The notes below the pieces were generated by a model that saw only the letters and a list, made by a program, of their open reading frames with translations, did not search any database and was not told the origin of the DNA. The position numbers and the translations under genes were made by a program. A stretch of 26,862 bases of DNA, taken from positions 10,745 to 37,606 of the forward strand of contig DOUV01000640.1 in assembly GCA_003520455.1 (NCBI GenBank), written 5' to 3'. Below, in pieces: positions 14,079 through 20,896 of the stretch (positions are counted from its first letter, which is position 1; each line of letters opens with the position of its first letter). Source of the stretch: Chloroflexota bacterium. GTDB lineage: Bacteria; Chloroflexota; Anaerolineae; Ardenticatenales; Ardenticatenaceae.

Positions 14079-16079
14079 ATGGCTCACTACCGCGTCTTTC
14101 TACCCGATCTTCGTTTTTATCAGCAAACAGTTGCCTGCCAGTTTGCCTGCCCGGTGCGCACCGATGGCCGCGCCTACGTGACCGCCATTGCTCAGGGCGA
14201 CTATGAGCGCGCCTACTTGATCGCCCGTGAGACGAATCCCTTTGCCTCTACCTGCGGCTGGGTTTGCGGCGCGCCGTGCGAGGCGGCCTGCCGGCGCGGC
14301 AAAATCGACGCGCCCATTGCCATCCGTGCGCTCAAACGCTTCGTCAACGATCGTTACGGCGTTTATTTGGGCGAAACTGGCGCATCCAGGCAACCCCCAG
14401 CCTGGCCAGCTTACGTTGGACCAACTCGTACCTTCGATCTAGGCAATACTACTTTTCCGACCAGCCGCAGTGGACTCGTCGCCGCCCGCAAGCACAGCCC
14501 AAAGACGGGCAAGCGGGTCGCCATCATTGGCGCCGGGCCGGCCGGACTGGCCTGCGCTCATGACCTGGCCTTGCTCGGCCATGACATCACCCTCTTTGAA
14601 GCGGCCCCGCTCGCCGGGGGGATGCTTCGTCTCGGCGTTCCCGAATACCGCCTGCCTCGTGAATTGATTGACCTCGAAATTGAGGCCATTCTGGCCCTCG
14701 GCCCCACGCTGAAGGTCAACCAGGTGTTGGGCCGCGACTTCACGCTGGCGGATTTGCGCCGTGACCCCTCGACCCATTCGGCAGGCTCAGGGCCGGCCGG
14801 CTCGGGCGGCGACTTCGACGCCGTGTTTATCGCTATTGGCACATACCGGAGCCGGAACCTCAATGTGGAGGGCGAGCAGTTCGACGGTGTCCTGCGCGCG
14901 GTGGATTTTCTGCTCAACGTCAACCTGGGCGGCTACAACCTTGATCTGGGGAAACGGGTGCTGGTGATCGGCGGCGGGAACGTGGCGATGGATGTAGCCC
15001 GCACCGCTGCACGCCTTGGCTATCCGGCCCAGTCCGGTGGTGACCTTGAAATGACCCTGGACGTAGCCCGGGCCGCCCGCCGGCTGGGGGCAACTCAGGA
15101 AGTGCACTGCCTGGTGGTCGAAGACCGGCACGAAATGTTGGCCGACCCGTTCGAGATCGCCGAAGCTGAAGAGGAAGGGGTGGTGATCCACAATCACTTT
15201 GCCCCTAAGCGCATTCTCGGTGCCGGCGGCCGGGCAACCGGCGTCGAAACGCTGGATGTTGCCCGCGCCTTTGACGAACGCGGGCGGTTCAACCCGCAAC
15301 TGGTCCCAAACACTGAAAGAGGTTGGGAGTGCGATAGCGTAATTGTCTCCATCGGGCAAACTGGTGAACTGGACTGGGTGCGGCCCGAAGATGGCCTGGA
15401 GGTCACACCGCGCGGCACCCTGGCCGTAGACAAAGAAACGCTGATGACGACCGCGCCGGGTGTGTTTACCGGCGGTGACATCGCCTTTGGCCCGCGCCTG
15501 ATCATCAACGCCGTGGCCGACGGCCAGCGCGCGGCGCGGGGCATCCACGCGTATCTCCAACACGTCCGGCCGCGCCTGGTTCGAAAAGGCTTCTTCACGC
15601 CCATTTCCAGACGTGACTATCCTCAAGTATCTCCGCTGCGCGACTCTCTGCGCTGGGATCGTCGCCAGCCACCAGCGCTACCGGTCGAGCGGCGCATCGG
15701 TGTGGCCAGGGTGGAATTGGGCTTCGATGAAGCTACCGCACGCGAGCAGGGGGGGCGCTGTTTGATTTGTACCCTCAATCCGATCTTCGACGGCGACCTG
15801 TGCATCGTGTGCAACGGCTGCGTGGATGTGTGCCCCACAGACTGCCTGAAGCTGGTGCCGGTCTCGGCTATAGCAGGCGACGAAACAGTGGCAGCTGTCA
15901 TCCAGGGTCGTTCGACCGAACGGCCAGCAGCGTCGGCGATGCTGCTTGACCCAACGCGCTGCATCCGCTGCGGCCTATGCGCGGCCCGCTGCCCCACCGA
16001 GGCTGTCAAAATGGAGTCATTCCGCTTCACCGAAGAGGTGTTGTTCGAGAGGCAAGGGGAAGGCGGTACGATTGCCTGA
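14079..16079 (+). CDS. GltD-like FAD/NAD(P) oxidoreductase fused to a 2[4Fe-4S] ferredoxin
   Basis: A 666-residue flavoprotein, probably moving electrons between NAD(P)H, ferredoxin-type clusters and the cytochrome b complex encoded downstream. The ATG at 14079 has AGGAG nine bases upstream. The N-terminal Fe-S domain of the GltD type has C20, C24, C59, C63, C67 and C71. The FAD site is GAGPAG (151-156) with GGMLRLGVPEYRLP (180-193); the NAD(P) site is GGGNVAMDVARTAARLG (298-314); a second FAD contact is GVFTGGDIAFGP (461-472). The C terminus adds two ferredoxin clusters (C575, C578, C581, C585 and C628, C631, C634, C638) plus an extra CLIC pair (561-564). Residues 229-245 (DPSTHSAGSGPAGSGGD) look like an inserted dispersed repeat, and 315-328 are an unusual insert. 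It is not simply glutamate synthase: no large subunit is nearby. Confidence 0.85.
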   Translation: MAHYRVFLPDLRFYQQTVACQFACPVRTDGRAYVTAIAQGDYERAYLIARETNPFASTCGWVCGAPCEAACRRGKIDAPIAIRALKRFVNDRYGVYLGETGASRQPPAWPAYVGPTRTFDLGNTTFPTSRSGLVAARKHSPKTGKRVAIIGAGPAGLACAHDLALLGHDITLFEAAPLAGGMLRLGVPEYRLPRELIDLEIEAILALGPTLKVNQVLGRDFTLADLRRDPSTHSAGSGPAGSGGDFDAVFIAIGTYRSRNLNVEGEQFDGVLRAVDFLLNVNLGGYNLDLGKRVLVIGGGNVAMDVARTAARLGYPAQSGGDLEMTLDVARAARRLGATQEVHCLVVEDRHEMLADPFEIAEAEEEGVVIHNHFAPKRILGAGGRATGVETLDVARAFDERGRFNPQLVPNTERGWECDSVIVSIGQTGELDWVRPEDGLEVTPRGTLAVDKETLMTTAPGVFTGGDIAFGPRLIINAVADGQRAARGIHAYLQHVRPRLVRKGFFTPISRRDYPQVSPLRDSLRWDRRQPPALPVERRIGVARVELGFDEATAREQGGRCLICTLNPIFDGDLCIVCNGCVDVCPTDCLKLVPVSAIAGDETVAAVIQGRSTERPAASAMLLDPTRCIRCGLCAARCPTEAVKMESFRFTEEVLFERQGEGGTIA

Positions 16080-16118
16080 ACTACTCCGTTTCTCGATGGT
16101 ATCTCCTCAGCCGCGCCT

Positions 16119-16239
16119 GGCGGATTGCCAGATCCGCCGGCTGCGCCGGCCGGACCACGCCCTTTTCGTCATCCCATTGGCCTGGATTGCCAAATCCAGG
16201 CCGAGCGGCAGCCGCTCCCGGCGGATCGCCAGATCCGCC
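16119..16239. repeat. Array of three related palindromes
   Basis: Three hairpins lie in the 234-base gap after the oxidoreductase gene. Palindrome 1 is GGCGGATTGCCAGATCCGCC (16119-16138), palindrome 3 is GGCGGATCGCCAGATCCGCC (16220-16239), and between them palindrome 2 has stems GGCCTGGATT and AATCCAGGCC (16179-16202). All share a GGAT-x-GCCA-x-ATCC core. Copies 1 and 3 are followed by the same GGCTG. It resembles the mosaic arrays of REP-type elements and may stabilise the upstream mRNA or separate expression of the first gene from the rest. Confidence 0.8.
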
Positions 16240-16313
16240 GGCTGCCGATGAAGATCATTCTATTCAACCAGGCCGGGAGTGACCCGGTCCTAAGTCAAGG
16301 TAAGGAGGAAACC

Positions 16314-16736
16314 ATGCGTAAACAACCTGTTGTTCCGATTATCGTGATTTTAGCCCTGGCCGCGCTGTCTCTGGCGGCCTGTGGTGGCGGCGGCCAGGCG
16401 GCCGGCGGCCCCACCGAAGTCCACGTAAAGCTGAGTGAGTTTAAGGTTGAGATGGACAAATCCAGCATCCCGGCCGGGCCGGTGAAGTTTATGATAGACA
16501 ACGCAGGCAAGGAGACGCACGAAGTGGTTCTGGAACGCGCCGGCGATGACGACAAACCGTTTACGGCCAACGGTAAGGAGTCGGAAGCTGAAGACATTGA
16601 GGCGGGCAAGTCTGCTACATTGGAATGGACGATCGACGAGCCGGGCCAATATCAACTGAGTTGCCACATCAATGAGAACAATGAGGATCACTACGCCTTA
16701 GGTATGGTGCAGAGCTTTACCGTGACCGGGAAGTAA
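16314..16736 (+). CDS. Cupredoxin-domain lipoprotein
   Basis: A 140-residue type I copper protein anchored by lipid on the outer face of the membrane, probably an electron acceptor or carrier for the cytochrome b/Rieske complex. The ATG at 16314 follows a strong AAGGAGG; a longer frame opening at 16125 runs through the palindromes and is rejected. The signal peptide ends in the lipobox LAAC (C23). Copper ligands are read as H69 (THEVVLE), C117, H126 and M131. The ligand loop is longer than usual: CHINENNEDHYALGM places eight residues between C117 and H126, where the common C-x-x-P-G-H loop has four; H118 is an alternative ligand. It sits in the operon between the oxidoreductase and cytochrome b6. 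Confidence 0.83.
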   Translation: MRKQPVVPIIVILALAALSLAACGGGGQAAGGPTEVHVKLSEFKVEMDKSSIPAGPVKFMIDNAGKETHEVVLERAGDDDKPFTANGKESEAEDIEAGKSATLEWTIDEPGQYQLSCHINENNEDHYALGMVQSFTVTGK

Positions 16737-16764
16737 GGAGCCAGAGAAATTATAAGGTGTTTGC

Positions 16765-16794
16765 CCGGAGTGCAGATGGCCATCTGCACTCCGG
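16765..16794. terminator. Perfect 30-base palindrome before the cytochrome b6 gene
   Basis: CCGGAGTGCAGATGG is followed at once by its exact reverse complement. It lies 28 bases after the cupredoxin stop and 72 bases before the cytochrome b6 start. There is no T run. It could be an attenuating hairpin, an RNA stabiliser, a dyad operator or another dispersed palindrome. Confidence 0.7.
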
Positions 16795-16866
16795 CAGGCA
16801 CTCCCTGGCGGTAAGCGTGATTTGGCGACAGGGTGACCGGAACTGCGGATATTGTGAGGGTAATCC

Positions 16867-17622
16867 ATGGCCCGCTTGTCATTTTCTGATCAATTGTTGA
16901 ACTCCCGCCTATGGCGATCGTTCTTCCGGCACGGCTGGCCGGACAACCCGCTCGACCGCTCATTGGCGATGACCAGCAACATTTTCTTTCACCTGCACCC
17001 GGTCAAGGTCAGCCGCAAGAGCTTGCGCTGGTCGTACTCGTTTGGCCTGGGTGTCATTACTGCGATTCTGTTTGGTGTGCTCGTGTTCACCGGCGTGCTG
17101 CTGATGTTTTACTACGTGCCGTCGGTGGAGCGGGCTTACCCGGCGATGAAAGAGATCCAGTTATTGGTGCCGCTGGGCCAGTTTACCCGCAATATGCACC
17201 GTTGGGCGGCCCACCTGATGGTGTTGGTAGCGATATTGCATATGGCCCGGGTGTTTTACACCGGGGCCTACAAGCCGCCGCGCGAGTTCAACTGGATTGT
17301 CGGTGTGGCCTTGCTCTTGCTCACCCTGGGGGCCAGTTTTACCGGCTACCTGCTCCCCTGGGATCAACTGGCCTACTGGGCGATCACGGTCGGGACGAAT
17401 ATTGCCGGTTACGCACCGATTGCCGGTTCGGCGGTGCGTTCGATGCTATTGGGTGAAACGGAGGTGGGGCAGAACGCGCTCATCCGGTTTTATACCCTGC
17501 ACGTGGCCGTCTTGCCGCTGCTCATTACGCTCCTTATCTCGCTACATATCTGGCGGGTGCGCAAGGACGGCGGCCTGGCCGCCAATGATGCATCGGCCAA
17601 CGGCTCTCAGCCTGAAAAGTGA
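16867..17622 (+). CDS. Cytochrome b6-type N-terminal cytochrome b subunit
   Basis: A 251-residue integral membrane subunit carrying the two b haems of a quinol-oxidising cytochrome b/Rieske complex. The ATG at 16867 follows GAGGG. Four main helices are visible (about 57-82, 112-132, 143-163 and 208-229). The haem-binding histidines are H111 and H125 in helix 2 (spacing 14) and H212 and H227 in helix 4 (spacing 15); the latter is the b6 type rather than the bc1 type. [18 protein letters not shown] (155-172) is the conserved Qo-side segment after helix 3. The split between this gene and the next is also as in b6f and menaquinol complexes. It is followed after 27 bases by the partner subunit. 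Confidence 0.94.
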   Translation: MARLSFSDQLLNSRLWRSFFRHGWPDNPLDRSLAMTSNIFFHLHPVKVSRKSLRWSYSFGLGVITAILFGVLVFTGVLLMFYYVPSVERAYPAMKEIQLLVPLGQFTRNMHRWAAHLMVLVAILHMARVFYTGAYKPPREFNWIVGVALLLLTLGASFTGYLLPWDQLAYWAITVGTNIAGYAPIAGSAVRSMLLGETEVGQNALIRFYTLHVAVLPLLITLLISLHIWRVRKDGGLAANDASANGSQPEK

Positions 17623-17649
17623 CCCGAATGGCTCCTCATGGAGGTTGCC

Positions 17650-18420
17650 GTGACGACTCAAGCCCCTGTTACCGATGAAATCTTCCCGCAACATACGGGT
17701 AAGAGTTACGCGCTGGTGGAATTGATGCCCGGTGAAAGTCCGATGGTAGGCAAAGGGCCCGACGATACAGTATTTTCATTTCCTGTTGTGTTATTGTGGG
17801 AAATCCTCCTCCTGCTGGGGGTAACGCTGGCTATCTTTCTGTTCTCTTTGCTTAAGCAGGCGCCGCTGGAGGCCATCGCCAACCCGCTGGTGACCACCGA
17901 TCCGGCCAAGGCGCCCTGGTATTTTGTTGGGCTGCAGGAATTACTCGAACACATGCATCCAACCCTGGCAGGCGTCATCATCCCGGGGGTCCTCGTCTTG
18001 TTTTTGATGGCACTACCCTACATAGACCATTCTCGGGCGGGGGCCGGGGTATGGTTTGGATCGAGACGGGGCCGGTGGATTGTGATCTGGACGGCACTAT
18101 ACACGCTGGTGGTCATGCCAACCTACGTCATGCTGGACAACGCCTTCAGCCTGCGTGAACTGCTCCGAGGCGTCGTACCGCAGTGGGTGGCTCAGGGGCT
18201 ATTGCCGGGGGCCATCATCGGTGGCCTCGTTGCATTGCCGGTCCTGGTGCTCTGGCGGCGAAGAGCCAATACGCGCGAGATCATGCTGGCGCTGTTCACA
18301 CTCATGTTCCTCTCGGCGATCGTCTTCACCGTCACCGGCTTTTTGTTTCGAGGGCCGGGCTTTAAGTTGTATGGGCCAGGGCAGATGCCGTTCTGGTATA
18401 ACCCGTGGGACGGACTCTAA
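17650..18420 (+). CDS. Cytochrome b C-terminal half (subunit IV-like), five helices, no PEWY glutamate
   Basis: The second half of the cytochrome b, completing the quinol oxidation site. I chose GTG 17650 because GGAGG lies five bases upstream; an in-frame ATG at 17638 has no site. At 256 residues it is longer than chloroplast-type subunit IV (about 160, three helices): hydrophobic segments lie near 43-67, 106-123, 143-163, 178-198 and 210-230. The segment NPLVTTDPAKAPWYFVGLQELLEHMHP (78-104, quoted in part) aligns with the Qo motif, but the usual PEWY is APWY (88-91), so the catalytic glutamate position holds proline. I recall similar PWYF forms in menaquinone-linked complexes. E97 or E100 nearby might act as proton acceptor; that is inference. 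Confidence 0.88.
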   Translation: MTTQAPVTDEIFPQHTGKSYALVELMPGESPMVGKGPDDTVFSFPVVLLWEILLLLGVTLAIFLFSLLKQAPLEAIANPLVTTDPAKAPWYFVGLQELLEHMHPTLAGVIIPGVLVLFLMALPYIDHSRAGAGVWFGSRRGRWIVIWTALYTLVVMPTYVMLDNAFSLRELLRGVVPQWVAQGLLPGAIIGGLVALPVLVLWRRRANTREIMLALFTLMFLSAIVFTVTGFLFRGPGFKLYGPGQMPFWYNPWDGL

Positions 18421-18464
18421 GTAATGACCGTTGACACACGAAATAACTCATGGGGTGTGGAGCT

Positions 18465-18962
18465 ATGGCACACAATCTGAAATCACAACCGCAGTATATG
18501 ACCAGACGCAAATTTTGGGGCTGGGCGTTTGGAGCTGCGCTTCTCGGGCTGTTCGGGCAGGCCGGTACGGCGCTGCTCCAGTTCTTCAAACCGCGGGTTG
18601 AAGCGGGTACATTTGGTGGCAAGGTAGTCGCCGGGCAGGTTGGCGAATTTCAGCCCGGCACCGTGAGCCACGTACCAAAGGGGCGCTTCTACATCTCACG
18701 CTTCGAAGATGGGGGGATGCTGGCCCTGTGGCAACGCTGCACTCACCTGGGTTGTACCGTCCCCTGGCGTGAAGATGAACACCAGTTTCACTGCCCGTGT
18801 CACAGTTCGCTCTTCAATACGAAGGGCGAGGTCATCGGCGGCCCAGCCCCGCGCCCACTGGACCTCTTCCCGATAAAAATCGTAGACGGGCAAGTCGTCG
18901 TCGATACCGGCAACCCGATTGCGCGCGAGAAATTTGACCCGTCGCAGGAAACCCTGATATGA
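18465..18962 (+). CDS. Rieske 2Fe-2S protein
   Basis: The high-potential iron-sulfur subunit that takes the first electron from quinol. The start is uncertain: ATG 18450, 18465 or 18498 are all in frame; I use 18465, which gives 165 residues. A twin-arginine-like TRRKFWGWAFGAALLG (13-28) followed by a hydrophobic helix suggests Tat-dependent insertion with the N-terminal anchor kept. Cluster box 1 is CTHLGC (C92, H94, C97) and box 2 is CPCHSS (C110, C112, H113); C92, H94, C110 and H113 bind the cluster and C97/C112 form the disulfide. Its stop overlaps the ribosome binding site of the cytochrome c gene. It follows the subunit IV-like gene by 44 bases. Confidence 0.94.
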   Translation: MAHNLKSQPQYMTRRKFWGWAFGAALLGLFGQAGTALLQFFKPRVEAGTFGGKVVAGQVGEFQPGTVSHVPKGRFYISRFEDGGMLALWQRCTHLGCTVPWREDEHQFHCPCHSSLFNTKGEVIGGPAPRPLDLFPIKIVDGQVVVDTGNPIAREKFDPSQETLI

Positions 18963-18972
18963 AGGAGGCGCT

Positions 18973-19887
18973 ATGCGCCCGAGAGAGAACTATACGCCTT
19001 TCGTGGCTGTCGCCTTCAGCCTGACGCTGGCGATCATGGCCTTGTTCCAAATCTACATCTTCCGCGAACCAGCACGTATCGCCGCCGATGAAGCCCACGA
19101 CAGGTCACAGGCCGTGGACGAGGGTCGCACGCTTTTTGGAACATACTGTACCACATGTCACGGCAAGCAAGGTGAAGGCGTAGACGGCCCGCCGCTCAAC
19201 GATAAACAATTCCTCACTGATACAAATGATCAAACAATTTTTAGTCTCATCAGTTCCGGTGTGCCCGGCACCGAAATGCCGGCCTGGAATCAATCACTCG
19301 GCGGCCCGCTGACCGATCAACAGGTGAGCCAGCTTGTCGCCTTCATCCGCAACTGGGAACCTACCGCGCCTGACCGCCACGCCGAGGCGCAGAAGGGCGA
19401 TCCCGCAAAAGGACTGGTCATCTTCGATAGCACGTGTGTCATCTGCCACGGCGAAAATGGCCAGGGCACGGACCGCGCCGTTGCCCTCAACGATCCGGCC
19501 AGACTGACCCAGTTTGACGACGGGTGGTACGCCAGGACCATTGCCGAGGGTCGCCCGGCCATGGGTATGCCAACCTGGGGCACCGTGCTTTCTCCGCAGC
19601 AAATCCGTGACCTGGTGGCGCTCTTGCGTGCCTGGCAGCGGGGTGAAACGGTCAACCTGCCCGGTCCGGGGGAACACTTGCATAATGCCGCGCATGCGCT
19701 GGAGCATGGCGAGGTTGAGGATGCTGAATTTCACCTTGAGATGGCGGCCAGGGTTGCTTCCGGCGAACAACTTGACCTCATTAACGAAGCTCTGGAAGCG
19801 TTGAAGAAAGGCGACACCGTCACTGCCAGTCAAGCCATCGAAAAGGTTGAGTCCGCTGAAGGCGGAAAGCAGGATGTGCACCATTAG
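18973..19887 (+). CDS. Membrane-anchored dihaem cytochrome c
   Basis: A 304-residue electron carrier subunit at the end of the cytochrome operon. AAGGAGG lies four bases before the ATG and overlaps the Rieske stop, so the genes are coupled. One N-terminal helix (10-30) anchors it. Two cytochrome c domains follow: CTTCH (59-63) with likely axial M102, and CVICH (155-159) with likely M199 (or M197). From about 231 on there is an unusual 70-residue helical tail, rich in alanine, glutamate and histidine (HLHNAAHALEHGEVEDAEFHLEM) and ending DVHH. This tail has no haem motif; it resembles helical repeats with possible metal binding. The protein probably replaces cytochrome f or c1 as acceptor of Rieske electrons. 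Confidence 0.93.
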   Translation: MRPRENYTPFVAVAFSLTLAIMALFQIYIFREPARIAADEAHDRSQAVDEGRTLFGTYCTTCHGKQGEGVDGPPLNDKQFLTDTNDQTIFSLISSGVPGTEMPAWNQSLGGPLTDQQVSQLVAFIRNWEPTAPDRHAEAQKGDPAKGLVIFDSTCVICHGENGQGTDRAVALNDPARLTQFDDGWYARTIAEGRPAMGMPTWGTVLSPQQIRDLVALLRAWQRGETVNLPGPGEHLHNAAHALEHGEVEDAEFHLEMAARVASGEQLDLINEALEALKKGDTVTASQAIEKVESAEGGKQDVHH

Positions 19888-19957
19888 GCCGGCGATGAGC
19901 GCGATCAGGAAATACCCGGTATGCGGGGCGATTCGAGGCACATCAAGCCGCGGGGAT

Positions 19958-19988
19958 GGGAACTCGCGCCACGCCGGGACGAGTTCCC
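19958..19988. terminator. Inverted repeat after the cytochrome operon
   Basis: GGGAACTCG and CGAGTTCCC form a perfect 9-base stem with a 13-base loop, 70 bases after the cytochrome c stop. No T run follows, so a role in ending or stabilising the operon transcript is only likely. Confidence 0.4.
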
Positions 19989-20275
19989 CGTGATCGAGGC
20001 GTCATCATAGAAGGAGTCCGGATGATCCTGCTGGAGCAAGGTACTCATCGATGCCGTGGCTCCGGCCGGCGAAGCGCCGGGGGCGGAACCACACCCTGCG
20101 TTACCACGCTGTTCGTCGGGCGGGCGGGACGCCCGCGCTCCCAGGCCCTGGGCCTCACGCCTGGGAATGACTCGAGTTGAATGCGCCCCACAGATGTTGG
20201 ACATCTGTGGGGCGCGCTCATCCCGGCGGCCAAACAGTCTGCGTTCGGCCCGGTTCTCGATCGATGATCGTCCGG
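19989..20275. other. Repeat-rich convergent gap
   Basis: No supported gene lies between the cytochrome operon and the convergent cupredoxin gene. A small frame at 20022-20180 has an AAGGAG site, but its protein is low in information and arises from repeat DNA. The part around 20115-20165 (GGGCGGGACGCCCGCGC and CCCAGGCC) reads like a dispersed GC-rich repeat I know from Chloroflexota and other environmental genomes. A perfect hairpin follows at 20183-20215. Confidence 0.5.
20183..20215. terminator. Perfect 15-base-stem hairpin between convergent genes
   Basis: GCGCCCCACAGATGT and ACATCTGTGGGGCGC pair perfectly around a 3-base loop TGG. It lies 61 bases beyond the end of the minus-strand cupredoxin gene and could serve as a two-way terminator, although neither side has a T run. 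The inner CAGATG/CATCTG is shared with the palindrome at 16765-16794. Confidence 0.6.
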
Positions 20276-20716
20276 CTACTTCACGGTCAGCGAGCCCGTC
20301 ATGCCGCCCTCTTTGTGGCCGGGGACGGTGCAGAAGAAGGTGTAGGTCCCGCTCTTCTCGGGGGTAAAGGTCATCTCGGATGTCTCCCCGGGCATCGTGT
20401 GCACGTGGAGGTCGGCGTGCATACCGGTGGTCATGTGGCTACTCTCGGCCGGCTGGTCCATTTTGATGTCAATCTGCTCGATCGTGAAGTCGTGCTCCAG
20501 CGCGCCTTCATTCTTGAGGACCAGGTGAACCGGCTCACCTGCGGCGAGCTCGATGGTTGCCGGGTTGTACTTGAGCTCGTTGCCGACCCTGACGACCACC
20601 TCCTTCGGGGCTCCAGGGGCGGAGGGGGCACTGGCCTGCGGCGTCCCGCCACAGGCGGCGAGAACGAGCGCAAGCAAGGCGGTGACCAGCACAGCGACAT
20701 GGAACTTCCTCATCAT
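20276..20716 (-). CDS. Cupredoxin lipoprotein (plastocyanin/azurin-like)
   Basis: A 146-residue exported copper protein held to the membrane by lipid at C22 (lipobox LAAC). The type I copper ligands are in classic form: H75 (LEHDFTI) and C129, H134, M139 in FFCTVPGHKEGGM. An extra loop at 90-108 is rich in histidine and methionine (SSHMTTGMHADLHVHTM), which suggests binding of more copper. Two adjacent ATG codons could start it; AGAGG is spaced better for the second (20713). It lies opposite to the cytochrome operon and may shuttle electrons from its Rieske/cytochrome c end to a terminal oxidase, or handle copper. A TATAAT and a cop-box-like palindrome lie upstream. Confidence 0.9.
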   Translation of the reverse strand: MMRKFHVAVLVTALLALVLAACGGTPQASAPSAPGAPKEVVVRVGNELKYNPATIELAAGEPVHLVLKNEGALEHDFTIEQIDIKMDQPAESSHMTTGMHADLHVHTMPGETSEMTFTPEKSGTYTFFCTVPGHKEGGMTGSLTVK

Positions 20717-20760
20717 TTTACCTCTTCAGTGCAACTGGGTGATTTGGAGACAGCCCCGAA

Positions 20761-20766
20761 ATTATA
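20761..20766 (-). promoter_or_regulatory. -10 element of the cupredoxin gene
   Basis: On the minus strand this reads TATAAT, a perfect -10 hexamer, about 45-50 bases before the start codon. No convincing -35 hexamer is seen at normal spacing, so an activator may be needed. Confidence 0.4.
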
Positions 20767-20811
20767 GTCAGGGTGGGGCGGCTCGATCGCATTTCGGGGT
20801 ACGGATCCACC

Positions 20812-20823
20812 TGACATTTGTCA
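20812..20823. promoter_or_regulatory. Palindrome with CopY-type operator core
   Basis: TGACATTTGTCA is a perfect 5-2-5 dyad. Its core fits KACANNTGTM, the central part of the cop box bound by CopY-type copper repressors (BlaI/MecI family); the outer RNY flanks fit only partly. It is about 45 bases upstream of the -10 of a copper-protein gene, farther than usual for a repressor site. No CopY gene is in the window. Confidence 0.3.
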
Positions 20824-20896
20824 CATTCTTGCTATGACAACGGCCAGGGTAATGGGCGCTCTACTCATGACTCAGCACTCGCGCGGTGCAGGCCCG

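Noticed and set aside
14079..16079. Simple call as glutamate synthase small subunit
   Set aside because: The N-terminal cysteine pattern and nucleotide sites fit GltD, but no large subunit is nearby, the protein has a C-terminal ferredoxin, and it is next to cytochrome b/Rieske genes.
20022..20180. 52-residue plus-strand frame with AAGGAG before its ATG
   Set aside because: Most of the peptide is encoded by a dispersed GC-rich repeat (GRAGRPRSQ-type), a known source of false small genes.
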